Below, piece after piece: positions 1 through 10,269 of a DNA stretch of 64,000 bases; position 1 is the stretch's first letter, and every line of letters starts with the position of its first letter. Both the position numbers and the translations under genes were made by a program. The DNA lies in assembly GCA_033964015.1 (NCBI GenBank), contig CM066921.1:24347355-24411354 (forward strand). Direction: 5' to 3'. Below the pieces are notes generated by a model, which worked only from the letters and a program-made list of their open reading frames with translations, was not told the DNA's origin and did no database searches. The DNA is from Scolanthus callimorphus. Its lineage: Eukaryota > Cnidaria > Anthozoa > Actiniaria > Edwardsiidae.

Positions 1-411
1 ATGGACCAAAACTCATGGTAACATTATCTTGAGCAAAAGGTTTGTTATCGATGTATGTATTGCTACGCGAAGTGCTTAGTACAGGGATTTTTAATTTTTC
101 AAAGCTTATCGAAGAACACACGAGCAGCTGGTAAAAAGTGCGGCCTGATTTAGGAAGTTGTCCCATGGGCCGAATTAGTACAACACCACTGAACCTTATA
201 CATACACCTACTATCCTATTAAACTTGCCCGGGTCTGTGCTACGAAAACCACCTAGGCCTCTTTTCAAGTGCGATGGGTTCTTTGGTGTCAAGCTTGCAT
301 AGAGGGGTTAAGGGAGGGATCACAGTAGAACAAAGGTAGTAATAACATCCTGCGAAGTAGAACCCTAGTAATGTAAACGCATTGCACAAATAGAGAGAGA
401 ATTGTACTTAC
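1..411. other. unassigned left edge
   Basis: No coding signal or repeat structure is recognised here. It adjoins the splice donor of the candidate exon that follows, so part of it may be intron of that gene (minus strand). Confidence 0.3.
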
Positions 412-561
412 AGGAGCGCGACCTTCCTTGAGCTCGTTAAAGAGCGCTTTCTGCAGCCTCATGTGCACAGCCTCTTCAGGGCCCTGTATTGGCAGCCTTG
501 ATCGATGGCCATACTTCAGCAGCACATCAGTTAATTCTTCTTCCTCGAATGAGATTCTCAT
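412..561 (-). CDS. candidate internal exon of an unrecognised host gene
   Basis: On the minus strand a 150-nt (50-codon) open block is bounded by an acceptor-like pyrimidine-poor but usable ...GGTTGCAG and a consensus donor GTAAGT. It translates to a charged, helix-like peptide beginning MRISFEEEELTD and ending NELKEGRAP. The ATG right after the acceptor could be internal. I do not recognise the family, and no partner exon is visible in the window; the rest of the gene would lie to the left of base 1 or in unrecognised exons up to about 1.2 kb. Support is the exon-like borders plus good codon texture only. Confidence 0.4.
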
Positions 562-831
562 CTGCAACCGTGGGTAGAGTGAATTATTAATTTCTAAATA
601 AAGTCTTTTCTTAATAATACGTATGAACAAGGAAAGGAAAAATAAAATTCCGCCAGATACTCAGGCTAGTTTCGTACTATCAATTCGCTTCAAAAGAATC
701 ATAAGGCAGCTCTGGAATGAGATTTAGTTTTCTTCTTTAAAGATATACTTGTCACTATAGACGATAGTATGTGGATGGCCGTAGCTTCGAATCCCATCTG
801 CGAACCTGTTTTCTTTTTAAATCGTGGATAC

Positions 832-856
832 GCGTAGCAATGCATACAGTGGTAAC
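832..856. repeat. solo end of a TA-flanked MITE
   Basis: The motif GCGTAGCAATGCATACAGTGG followed by TA matches the terminal repeat of the complete element at 29031-29305. No partner end is found nearby, so this is a fragment. The rest of 562-1270 shows nothing I can assign. Confidence 0.5.
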
Positions 857-1271
857 TCCACCTTGCTATCATTACTTTGTACACGTACTACATAAATTGT
901 TTTCGAGAAGAAAGGCTACCTTATTATTGCATACTAGCTCTGTTAGCTGTGCCAGAGATTCGGACTGTTTGTCGTTGACGCCGCCGGAACTCTCATAAGG
1001 GAAGACTATCGTTCGCCCATCAAGTCTTGTATTGCTGGGTGATTTTAAGAATGATCATTTTTAGTGCAATTGCACTGGTTATTGTAGAGTTCTCGCAGGA
1101 AACGAGCGATAAGAACGCTCTTGGGACTGTGCAATCCTGAATCATCTAGAGGAGGGGATTATAAAATCTGCGAAGAATAAAATCAAGCTTCCCCCCCTTT
1201 AACCGTTGTGTCGCAATTTGTACTAATTTGTCCTTATTTGTAATACCTTTCGCAATGTGCAAACTGTTACA

Positions 1272-1531
1272 TCCCAATCATAATCATAATCATAATCTTT
1301 ATTGACTCATAATGAAATGTTAAAAAAAGTTACAATATTATTATGCAGTATCTAGGGGTAGTGTATAAATTATGATATTACAATATTTCTTGTTGTTGGA
1401 ACAGTAGATAATGTTTTATTTCTTTGCGCAATAGAAAGATACTAAGGTCCTTGAAATGTGATGGGAGATCTTTCCAAATATCAATTGCAGTGAAAGATAA
1501 GTGATTGTTTACCGATATTTGTTCAAACTTT
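1272..1531 (-). mobile_element. LINE 3' end fragment with (ATTATG)n tail
   Basis: On the minus strand an open frame ends in a peptide of the type WKDLPSHFKDL...FLLRKEIKHYLL, which resembles the extreme C-terminus of animal non-LTR retrotransposon ORF2 proteins. It is followed by an AATAAA-like signal and a short ATTATG microsatellite at about 1275-1300, a typical LINE 3' tail. Everything 5' of the C-terminus is missing or unrecognisable, so this is a dead 5'-truncated copy. Confidence 0.55.
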
Positions 1532-1827
1532 GGACTTATAAAAGTTTTGATTCGTAGAATATCGAGTATTATAGTCATGAACGTTACTAGCGTATTGAAA
1601 AATGTCTTTGAAAACATCAGGTAGGAGGCCTTTATGCCAACGTCGCGATATGTAATATACAAATTTCAGTATCAGAATTACAATTGATGCCACAGCCTCT
1701 GTTAAAAAAAAACGATGACAGGCAACAGTTACATAATATGCGGCACCATTTGCTTGGTATGTAGACTACCTGGGTCACTGGACTGGGTCACTGGACTTAG
1801 CAGCCAGCGCCAGATACACTAGACGCA

Positions 1828-1876
1828 TTTATGTATCAGTCAATTCCATGCCCACCCCCTGGGCAAACCCCCCGTG
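1828..1876. repeat. solo end of a Harbinger-type MITE
   Basis: TTA followed by TGTATCAGTCAATTCCA repeats the left end of the complete element at 32832-33665, including the TTA target trinucleotide. Only this end is present; the ATA/AAC microsatellite follows directly. Confidence 0.5.
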
Positions 1877-1878
1877 AT

Positions 1879-1924
1879 ATAATAATAATAATAACAACAA
1901 CAACAACAATAATAATAATAATAA
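1879..1924. repeat. (ATA)n/(AAC)n microsatellite
   Basis: A compound trinucleotide run of ATA then ACA then ATA units. It sits directly 5' of a truncated LINE and may have served as target or slippage tract. Confidence 0.9.
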
Positions 1925-2403
1925 TGCAGCAAGCTCAGTACAAACAAAGGCATGATAATGTGGCTAAGGTTATCCATTGGAACATTGCGCGCTCGTATGA
2001 CCTTGATGTGTCAGAGAAATTGTATGAGCACAAGTCCGAAGGTGTTGTGGAGAACGACAAGTAAAACTGCTGTGGGATTTCAACATCCAGACGTCTACCT
2101 ACATCCAAGCAAGAAGACCAGACTTGGTGGTAATTGACAGGAAGAAGAACATGTGCAATATCATAGATATTGCCGTCCCTGGGGGTGCTGGCATCATTGA
2201 GAAAGAGAAGGAGAAGATAGAACCAAGTACCAAGACCTACGAACGAAGGTGGCGCGGCCTGTGGTGGTTGGTGCGTTGGGCGCAGTAACGCCAAACCTTA
2301 CAAAACATCTTGAGTCGATTGGCGTGACCACAAGGATTGAGCTCTTACAGAAAGCAGCTCTCCTTGGCACAGTGCGCCTTCTCAGAAGAGTACTAGAGGC
2401 CTG
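1925..2403 (+). pseudogene. non-LTR retroelement C-terminal endonuclease remnant
   Basis: Three frames together give a C-terminal region with a RPDLVVID...IIDIAVPGG motif, the PD-(D/E)XK restriction-like endonuclease signature of some site-specific-type non-LTR elements, followed by VVVGALGAVTPNLTK and a tail ending LLRRVLEA and a stop at about 2401. Two frameshifts break it: one near 2062, where a stop interrupts the frame, and a two-base gain near 2220. A stretch between the DLRTK and VVVGALG segments also looks shorter than usual. The copy is 5' truncated and inactive. A 3' UTR-like segment follows to about 2480 and ends in AATA repeats. Confidence 0.7.
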
Positions 2404-2561
2404 AGGTTACGTTACGAGACGTAACCTGCCCTCAGTTAGAAAGTCTACCTCCAGCTATTATTAGCTGTGAAACCTAAACATAATAATAATAATAACCACG
2501 GTAACCACGTGGTTGCTGTCCTCAATCGCATGGAAATCAGCCGTTTCTATGTTAGTAAATC

Positions 2562-2720
2562 CAGTTGTTGTAGGCTGCGTAGCAACCGTTCCCGTGTGTT
2601 TTCAGGGAAAAGAAAGCCGAGAAACAGCGGAGAAAGCGGCAAGAAGCTCGACGAGCGATTTCTCGGCTTTCTTTCCCTGAAAACACATGGGAACGCTTGC
2701 TACGCAGGCTACAGTTGTTG
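2562..2720. mobile_element. MITE with 9-bp target duplication (Mutator-like)
   Basis: Element body 2571-2711 (141 bp) is flanked by perfect direct repeats CAGTTGTTG at 2562-2570 and 2712-2720. Its terminal inverted repeats are about 55 bp, beginning TAGGCTGCGTAGCAACC and ending with the near complement. A 9-bp duplication is characteristic of Mutator-like elements. It contains no gene. The same type recurs at 50254-50486. Confidence 0.85.
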
Positions 2721-3253
2721 TGGCCAGCGTGGCTAATTAAAGGTTTATGTATACTGTATGTATGTAGCCAAGAGTAGATTAATCTACTCTTGATGTAGCT
2801 CAACTTATCACGGCACTCGACATCGTCAACATCCTCTATATTAGTCTCAATGCGTGATTCTACAAAGTTAAACCTGATGCGTGATTGAACTAACAGTCGA
2901 AATCAATAGAAAATCACGGAGATTCTGTCTTAGGGAATTGTCAGTTTTTGTCCAAAAGAGCTCCAAAAAGAATACGACCCTCCCCTTAAAGGTACCTTTG
3001 CTGGCCCTCCCTCCCTGGCCCTCCCCTCGCTAGCGCAAAACTTCCTAAAACCATGAAAATAAATACGTGTTTTGGCAACAACTCGAAGGCAGTATGCTAG
3101 TGGGTTTCTACTAAAACAATAGTTATCTATTGACTCATAGAAAACTCCAACTCGTAGTCTAATTGTTAATTATTTTATTCAGCACGATGTACTGCCCAAA
3201 TATGGCCATTGGAATGCCAATAGCTGTCTTCTGTACATGACAGATATCCTGGT
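2721..3253. other. no recognisable feature
   Basis: AT-rich sequence without a supported ORF, repeat or RNA gene. The only structure is a small hairpin AGAGTAGATTAATCTACTCT near 2770-2789. Confidence 0.3.
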
Positions 3254-3464
3254 GTAGCCCATGTAACCTGCATAACCCATGTGCCCTGCATAACCCATGT
3301 ACCCTGCATAACTCACATAACCCATGTAACCTGCACAACCCATGTAACCTGCATAACCCACATAACCCATGTAACCTGCATAACCCACATAACCCATGTA
3401 ACCTGCACAACCCATGTAACCTGCATAACCCACATAACCCATTTAACCCGCATAACCCATGTAA
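3254..3464. repeat. minisatellite array 1, 9-bp based (18/27-bp units)
   Basis: About ten tandem copies of CATAACCCATGTAACCTG (18 bp), some with an extra 9-bp CATAACCCA giving 27-bp units. Open frames across it (GYAGYMGYV-type or HGLCGLCRL-type repeats) are a by-product of the period being a multiple of three and are not proposed as genes. A second array of the same unit is at 5637-5815. Confidence 0.95.
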
Positions 3465-3835
3465 AATAAATGACTAGGAGGGAAATGGGAGAGAATGTCA
3501 ATTTGGAGAAGTTATCCAAGTCTGGCTTAGTGTAGTAATCTGACTGTAGGCATACTCGTTCAGTTGCATGAATGAGTGACATAGAATGCTTGCTTATTTT
3601 GGACTACAAGGTTCTGTGGCATGCAAACTCACTGGCGAGTCAGCAAGCAGGCTACATGTAAATAAGACCAAATGTGTGGTTTCAGAAAATATCCATACCT
3701 CCCATGGAAGGCTTTTGAAAAGTGACCCCGCCCCTCTGGAATTTCCAAAGAAAAATACAGTATTTGTATGGAAATGATCAAGTAAATTGACCAACACAAT
3801 TCTACACAATTCAATGAAAGGATACTCTCCACAGA

Positions 3836-5492
3836 GGTGTAACTGAATTGCAGATGGTACTATTTCCCACTCATGCAGCGGACGTGTTGTCCCAGTGTGG
3901 ATGTCATACACTGTCTGGTGCAAAAACACATTCTTGGCCTCTTTAAACCTTGCTTCGTATCCAGGTACCTTCCCTTCGATTTCCCTCAAGACAGTTTCTA
4001 ATGTGAAATGGCCAAGCTTTTTGAATGCTGTGTGGATACTAATTCCTGGAGCATTTTTTTAAAAGTCACACCCTGCCAAAATGCAACCATTGAGGAACAT
4101 GTCTAGGCTGATCTGGAAGGTCTCCATAATAGAGGGCAAATGATAATATTCACCCCTCCCATTCATCTTCATTTTTGCTAGCACCTGTAGTGACAAAAAG
4201 AAAGTAACTTACTGAATTCATCCTCTAGTTATATAAATAAAGAACCTTTTTATTTTCGTCTACTTTTGACACAATTTTGGGATTGAAGATTTTGGTGCTT
4301 ATAAAATTGTCGTTTAGTGAGGGATAGAGTTGAACAAAGAACCAAGAAACAAACCTCAGGGCAACCATAGGCCAACAAATCCGAGTCTTCGGTAATAGCA
4401 AAATCTGCTACACCACTGCTGGCGATCAGATAGCATATCTCCGCATCGGCTTCGTATGACGATATAATGAACTTCACATTTAGAGCTTTGCAGACCTGTA
4501 AATAACAACCAAAGGCAATTGTAAAACTAATGTGAGCTTTTTTAGAAGTAAAGCCAAACACGAATTAAATAAGCCAGCTTAGATTTTAAACCAGAGATGA
4601 TGAGCGCAAGAGAACTTTTGAGCGGAGCGGAGTCGATGATCAAAGATGTGTGAAATATCCACATTGGTCGAACAGAAGTATTTTTCACTAGTCTTTTAGC
4701 TCAAACAAGACTATTTAAATATAGGTTGCGCTGTCAAGGAAAGCAAGTAACTTTTACCTTGATAGTTTAAACAATATCTTGGTACGATATAGCAGCGTCA
4801 TTGGCTTCTGAAGTCGCGGCTTGTTGTTTCCGAACTCTAAAGGAATAAGATAAAAATGAACTGTTAAAAACTAGTGAGACTAGCGCTGATCGTTATCATT
4901 TCGTACTTCAATCTAGACAACGAGGAGAGTTGCCGGTAAAGAAACATTTAGTAGGGTTTTGAACTCTCCCGTGTATGTGCGAAATTTCCGAACGTCTCAC
5001 CTCTCTCTTCGCAAGTTCTCGGCTTGTTTTGCTGGCAACTTTAGGCCGTCAAACACCATCCATGGCACTACCTTGGCTGTGATCAAGACATTCAGGTAGT
5101 GTAGGGTTTTGAACTCTCCCGTGTATGTGCGAAATTTCCGAACGTCTCACCTCTCTCTTCGCAAGTTCTCGGCTTGTTTTGCTGGCAACTTTAGGCCGTC
5201 AAACACCATCCATGGCACTATCTTGGCTGTGATCAAGACATTCAGGTAGTCCTTGATAATTTCTGATAATCTACGAATGCATGACAGACTTAGTTGAATG
5301 TTAAAACGTGCAAAATCTAGATCAAAGTTTTTCTCACCTCTCGCGGTCTTTCCTCTCCTTCAGCGATATGTAAAGAGCCTTGTGGATCCAACACGAGGCA
5401 TCCACCGCAGCAACTTTGCCCTCGAATTCGTTGATATTTTTCTCTTTGTATAATTTCTTCTTTATCAAGGGTAACAAGCAGTTAATCCCCAT
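3836..5492 (-). pseudogene. EXO1-like 5' flap/exonuclease gene, broken
   Basis: Five exons on the minus strand code for the nuclease core of the EXO1/FEN1/XPG family: E1 5338-5492 (starts MGINCLLPLIKKK, contains VDASCWIHKA), E2 5151-5270 (VPWMVFDGLKLP), E3 4758-4836, E4 4355-4495 (SYEADAE and ITEDSDLLAYGC) and E5 about 3836-4184 (LAGCDF, helix-two-turn-helix PGISIHTAF, then FLHQTVYD). Donor and acceptor phases agree across E1-E5. The acidic metal ligands expected for the family (VD, FDG, EAD, EDSD, GCD) are all present. Two in-frame TAA stops interrupt it: 4767-4769 at the end of E3, and 4059-4061 two codons after GCD. No PCNA- or MLH-binding tail typical of long EXO1 is seen. The family acts in mismatch repair and DNA-end resection; this copy should not make a full nuclease unless the stops are sequence errors. 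Confidence 0.85.
4951..5250. repeat. 150-bp tandem duplication of EXO1-like exon 2
   Basis: Bases 4951-5100 and 5101-5250 match at all but one position that I can see (ACTACC versus ACTATC near 5220). Each copy carries about 100 nt of exon 2, the GTGAGA donor and 50 nt of intron. Only the 5101-5250 copy is attached to an acceptor (at 5270/5271), so the other is a partial exon lacking its own 3' splice site. The high identity implies a recent event. Confidence 0.9.
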
Positions 5493-5636
5493 AGCTAGAA
5501 CTCTATGAAGAGGGCGCGAGAAGACACGAGCTGGAGTGACCTATTCAGAGACGTTTACCCGACCGTGACCAGAAGCAACTGAGCATGATATCTGAAATTA
5601 TCCATAAAACATTGCGGTGGTAGTGCGCACGTCGTC

Positions 5637-5815
5637 TGCATGTAACCTGCATAACCCATGTAACCTGCACAACCCATGTAACCTGCATAACCCACATAAC
5701 CCATGTAACCTGCATAACCCATGTAACCTGCATAACCCACATAATCCATGTAACCTGCATAACCCACATATCCCATGTAACCTGCACAACCCATGTAACC
5801 TGCATAACCCATGTT
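5637..5815. repeat. minisatellite array 2, same unit as 3254-3464
   Basis: Tandem TGTAACCTGCATAACCCA units with occasional 9-bp expansions, in the same orientation as array 1. The two arrays sit just outside the two ends of the EXO1-like pseudogene. Confidence 0.95.
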
Positions 5816-5886
5816 ACAACCACTAGTGGCTGTACAACAGGCTACGATCATATGATTATGTTTTCTTTTGTGTTGTTCTTATTAAT

Positions 5887-6311
5887 AATTCATGATTTTG
5901 TTTAAAAATTGGAGAAAGTTTGCTTGTGACAGCCTGTAACTTGGTTCCATTACTGTGCTTTAGAAATTAAAAAATAAGGTTAATGTGCACCAGATTGCTG
6001 CCAAATACGTTTCCCAGTTGCACCCTCCTGAAACACTAGGTGGGCATCTTATGAAGTATTCGCAATAAAGTTTTTTAAAATTAATCAAGACCTAATTCAT
6101 GATTTTTTTTTTTTAATTGGAGAAAGTTTGCTTGTGACAGCCTGTAACTTGGTTCCATTATTGGGCTTTAGAAATTAAAAAATAAAGTTAATGTGCACCA
6201 GATTACTGCCAAATACGTTTCCCAGTTGCACCCTCCTGAAACACTAGGTGGGAATCTTATTAAGTACAGTTCAAAACTCACAATAAAGTTGCTTTAAGTT
6301 AATCAAGACCT
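5887..6311. repeat. tandem duplication, period about 207 bp
   Basis: Two diverged head-to-tail copies (5887-6093 and 6094-6311) share AATTCATGATTTT, GGAGAAAGTTTGCTTGTGAC, CCTGAAACACTAGGTGGG and AATCAAGACCT blocks. Non-coding, unknown origin. Confidence 0.85.
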
Positions 6312-6351
6312 GTTATTATTACTATATCTGTTAAAAAATGTCAAAGGTAAA

Positions 6352-6697
6352 TGGCTGATTGCATTTTTAATCCGCACCGGGGGGTTGAGGACCTATGGAA
6401 ATTTTCCAGGGGGGTTGTTTTGGACTCTGGAAATTCCACGGGAGGGGGTGTGTCTGGATACTGGAAATTCCAGGGGGGAGCGGTAAAAAAGGTGGCTTTC
6501 CAGGGACATTTTATCCAAAAATAGATTTTCCAGGGGTATTTTGTCAGAAAAAATGGAAATTCCAGTGGAGGGGGTCCTTTATGAGGTTGGAAATTCCAGG
6601 GGAGGGAGTCTGTTTCACGAGTGGAAATTCCAGGGGAGGGGGTCTTTTTAAAAGAGGTCCTCAACCCCCCCGGAGCGGTTTAAAAATGCAATCAGCC
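6352..6697. mobile_element. G-rich MITE with internal GGAAATTCC repeats
   Basis: About 42-bp inverted ends (GGCTGATTGCATTTTTAATC ... GAGGACCT and its near complement ending at 6697) enclose roughly ten imperfect copies of a TGGAAATTCCAGGGGAGGGG unit. Long open frames through it follow from the repeat and are not genes. Related GGAATTTCC/poly-C sequence occurs at 3725-3760 and 53373-53612. The following 6698-7022 carries only low-complexity GCTGAGCACCCCCAC-type sequence. Confidence 0.8.
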
Positions 6698-7022
6698 AAT
6701 GTAAACCTATTCCAACAGTCTACATCACTCTCCTTTCATGCCCTTCACTTCACTCCCACCCAAAGGCAGATGCTATGCTCTCTGGCCTGCACTGTTTGCA
6801 GTTGGCGGATGTCTATCAGGGGCTCTAACCGTGTATAATATGTCATCTCTATTCACCAAAAGCTGTGTCCAAACCGTGCAACTGCACAGGGAATTGTAAA
6901 GTTAGGTGTCATCCTATCACATAGGCGGCGGACCTGGGGGGCAGGGGGTGCTCAACACCCACACTTTTTGGACTGGGGGGGGCTGAGCACCCCCACTTTT
7001 TAAGCTATATATATATATATAT

Positions 7023-7408
7023 AATATGAAGAGTAAAATGATGAAGAAAACCACAACAGATCCATGTTAAAAAATGATTATATTTTAAAAAAAAGCTTCT
7101 CGCTCGAGAAGCTTATTGGATGACGCAACTTCACACTCTTCAGCCCTACGGGCTAAACAAAAGAAAAGAATTTAAATCGAAAAATAGAGTACATTTTAGT
7201 TAGAGTAAATTCCTTACATTTGCGGCATGTCAAAATCATTTTATGAATGGAGTTGAACTTTGTAATTAGTCTCCTTTTCACCCTGTATTTTTAAACTATT
7301 GTTTTCATTTTAGTATAAGTAAGTTGTATGTTAATTTTTAGTCATAAGATTTTTAACATGGATCTGTGAGAAGTTGTGGTTTTCTTCATCATTTTACTCT
7401 TCATATTC
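7023..7408. repeat. inverted repeat at the 5' side of the Penelope-like element
   Basis: Bases 7023-7069 are the reverse complement of 7354-7408 except for a 7-nt insertion in the right arm; both arms carry GTTGTGGTTTTCTTCATC. The spacer holds a near-perfect short palindrome AAGCTTCTCG..CGAGAAGCTT at 7094-7115. Inverted partial terminal repeats (pLTRs) are a known hallmark of Penelope-like elements. Confidence 0.75.
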
Positions 7409-10222
7409 ACAACAAGAAAACTGCTCTGTATCCATTTGGATCCTTCTACAGGAAGCTCATCGTGTGGCTGTTCGCTTTCATTTATTACACTGATCTACTT
7501 ATTACCCTGCGACGGCTGAGTATCGTTAATATTGGCGATCCGATGGCTTCGATATCCAGAATACTTAACACCGTTCCTACCTCTCTTTTCAACACTTGGC
7601 ACAAGTTGGTGAAATACAGATATCACTCCCTATTTCTAAAAACCTGTATCAAGAAGAAGTGTATACCTAAAGGGATTAATTTAAAGTTCAACTTAGAACT
7701 GGCGAAGGATAATTCAGCCCTGAGCAGCTTTTGCAAACAGCAACTTCAGCAAACCTCTTTTCGCCTACTGCAAGAAATTTCTGAGGCCGCTTTTCAGAAA
7801 GCACAAGAACTGCAGGGAGCGTTAGAGGAGGAGCGCTTGAAACTTTTTAATGAAAACGACATGTATACAGCACAGAGAATTTGGAATTTAACAAAACAAG
7901 AAATGGGTCCGATTACTAAGGATCTCAAGAGGAGAGAGAAAAGCAAACTCGCAGCTGCAACTAAGCTTGAGTCTACTGTGGAAACGACTAACAGTGCCGA
8001 ATTCAAACGTAAGCGCCGTCATAGGAGATGGTCTAAAAAGCGAAAAAATCAGAGGGCTACAACTACTAGTGAAGAAACTAATCGTGTGCCCGAGAGGGCA
8101 TCTACTCAGGATAATACGGAACCCAATCTACCAGATGTTCGTCCCATTAATGTGGCATCTACTGAGCTTGATGAGCACCAATAGAGTCTATTATCGAAGG
8201 GACCTTCATTTTGCCCCACCCCTCGTGATATCAACTGGCTGAAGGTACAAGATGATTTGGAGAAATTTGAAAGGCGGGTGAGAATTGCGGCTTACTTTTC
8301 AAATCGTCAAACCCAGGATACCGATACGGAAGACGCCGAAGATAGCGCAGCAGCGATATTCCCTGAAGTTCCCAAGCATAGCACGTGGAACCCACCCAAG
8401 TCATCACCAGAGGTAGAACTTTTTCTTTCAAATGTAAGAAAGGACATTTTAAATCCTAGTAATGTTAGAAACCCTAAAGATAATCTCAAAAAAGAAGAAC
8501 GCGCAGCACTTAAACAATTGCGAGAAGACGATAAAGTCGTTAGAATTCAGGATAAGGGTTCTCGATTCGTTGTACTCGATAAATCTCTTTATGAGGAAAA
8601 AATGAAAGGGCAGCTTTTCAATCGCCTCCACTATGATAAGCTAGATTTTGACCCCACGAGTGACCATTTTTCAAAAGTTAGAGGGTGGAGTACAAAATGG
8701 CTTAGGGAAGGGCAGATCAGTCCCGAGATTGCCGAGTGGGTAACCGATACTCAACCGAAAGCAGGAGTTGCGTTTGGAAATATCAAAACCCACAAAGAGG
8801 GAAACCCGTTACGGTTAATAACCTCCTGTTGCGGCACGGCAATTGAAAGACTATCAGCTTTTACCGAGTTTTATCTGAAGCCTCTAGCTCAGCAATTACC
8901 ATCATTCTTAAAAGATACCACAGATTTAATAAATAAGATCAATGACCTTAATAGCAAGGGACCCCTCCCTGAGGGCAGTTTATTAGTATCCTGGGATGTA
9001 GTGGCTATGTTCCCAAACATCGATAATGAATTAGGTATCTCTGCGGTCACTAAAGCGCTTAACACTAGGAATAATACAATTCCATCTACGGAATGCATAG
9101 TCGAGGCAGTACAGATTTGCCTAGATAACAACAATAGTGAATTTGGCGGGGATCATTTCGTTCAAAAGCATGGAACGGCCATGGGGCCGAAAAACGCCTG
9201 CAGTTATGCAGATTTAGCAATGGGGGAAATCGATCGAAAGGCTACTAATGGGGGACCCGCCAAGCCGAATCTATGGTGGCGGTACAGAGATGACATAGTC
9301 GAGGTTTGGACCCATGGGTTGCCTAAGCTTATGAAATTTACTGAGTACATTAATTCCCTGTACCCCACCATTAAATTCGAATTGGTGCATTCTGACCACA
9401 CCCTTAATGTACTAGATCTGACCCTAAATTTAAAAGATGGTTTTATTACTACTGATATCTATGCCAAACCGACGGACATCCATATCTATTTACCCTACGA
9501 CAGCTCCCATCCCCGGCACTGCAAACAGGCAGTTCCTTATGGAGTTGCGTTGAGACTAAATAGAAATTGCTCGTCCCAGGAATCGCTCGACAAGCGCAGT
9601 GAGGAATATCAGCGGTACTTACTTAGGCAGGGATATCCTGCACGCCTTATAGAAGGCAAATTTTCTAAGGCTTTTGAAATTGAAAGGGAGAATCTCTTAA
9701 AACCTAGGGCCAAGGACAAATCAAAGGTTTTGCCCTTGGTACTCGACTATAATCCTAGGCTCCCTGATGTTTCTAAGGTCCTGCGGAAGCATCTCTCACT
9801 TCTAGAGGCCGTACCGCGTATTCTTTCCAACAATTCTATAATACCAGCATTTAGAAGGACTAAAAATTTAAAAGAGCTTTTGGCACCCTCAAAATTAAAA
9901 ACCACCACAACACCACAGCATGCTGCAGGCTGCTTCAAATGCAAAAAATCGTGCGATCTATGCAAGAACTATCTAGAAGAGGGAAATAGCTTCAGTAGTT
10001 TCGCAACAAAGAGAAAATATGCGATAAAAGAACAAATCACGTGTTCTAGCTCGAATGTTATTTATCTGGCCTGTTGTAGTAAGTGCCAATTACAGTACGT
10101 AGGATCGACGAGTAATCCGTTCAAAGTACGCTTTAGAAATCACAAATCGTCCATGAAGACAAACAAGAAAACGTGTGAAGTTGCGATCCACTTTAACCAG
10201 AGCGCGCATTCTTTGCACGACA
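7023..10222 (+). mobile_element. Penelope-like retroelement, 3'-truncated
   Basis: The unit comprises the inverted repeat (7023-7408), one long coding region and a broken 3' end. Recognisable coding similarity stops near SAHSLHDM at about 10221; the following residues (RCVRVSC...) have no resemblance to the end of the GIY-YIG domain, so the last part of the endonuclease and the 3' terminal repeat are lost. No target duplication can be defined. Penelope-like elements use target-primed reverse transcription and are distinct from LINEs and LTR elements. Confidence 0.85.
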
Positions 10223-10269
10223 TGCGTTGTGTCCGGGTTAGCTGTATTTTTGTTCCTTTGGTTAGCTGA
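7366..10269 (+). pseudogene. Penelope-like RT and GIY-YIG polyprotein with one internal stop
   Basis: A single frame runs from about 7366 (non-ATG start, true start unclear) to 10269 and is interrupted only by TAG at 8182-8184. Before it lies the N-terminal domain (CIPKGINLKFN..., coiled QLQQTSFRLL region) and a basic RKRRHRRWSKKRK stretch. Directly after it comes the conserved block LLSKGPSFCPTPRDINWLK, which belongs to the same protein, so the stop splits one ORF. The RT core includes GTAMGPKNACSYADL and the catalytic box YRDD at 9283-9294. A CX2CX3CX2C linker (about 9931-9965) precedes GIY-YIG-like motifs VIYLACC (about 10055) and QYVGST (about 10095). The linker would suit Neptune-type elements, but I cannot fix the clade. 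The end of the nuclease is missing. Confidence 0.85.

Noticed and set aside
3159..3582. Repetitive ORFs (GYAGYMGYV, HGLCGLCRL, QVTWVMWVM types) on both strands
   Set aside because: They follow from a minisatellite whose unit is a multiple of three; all frames stay open, with no gene signals.
5545..5851. The same repetitive ORFs in the second minisatellite
   Set aside because: Same reason as for the first array; period artefact.
6341..6838. Gly/Pro-rich ORFs on both strands in the G-rich MITE
   Set aside because: Generated by the internal GGAAATTCCAGGGG repeat inside an inverted-repeat element.
7095..7160. Hammerhead ribozyme in the Penelope-like inverted repeat (reverse complement contains CTGAAGA...GAAG next to a GCCC/GGGC hairpin)
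   Set aside because: The order of core pieces and pairing stems does not satisfy a hammerhead fold by eye (GAAA and the UH cleavage context are missing). Infernal with the hammerhead models would decide.
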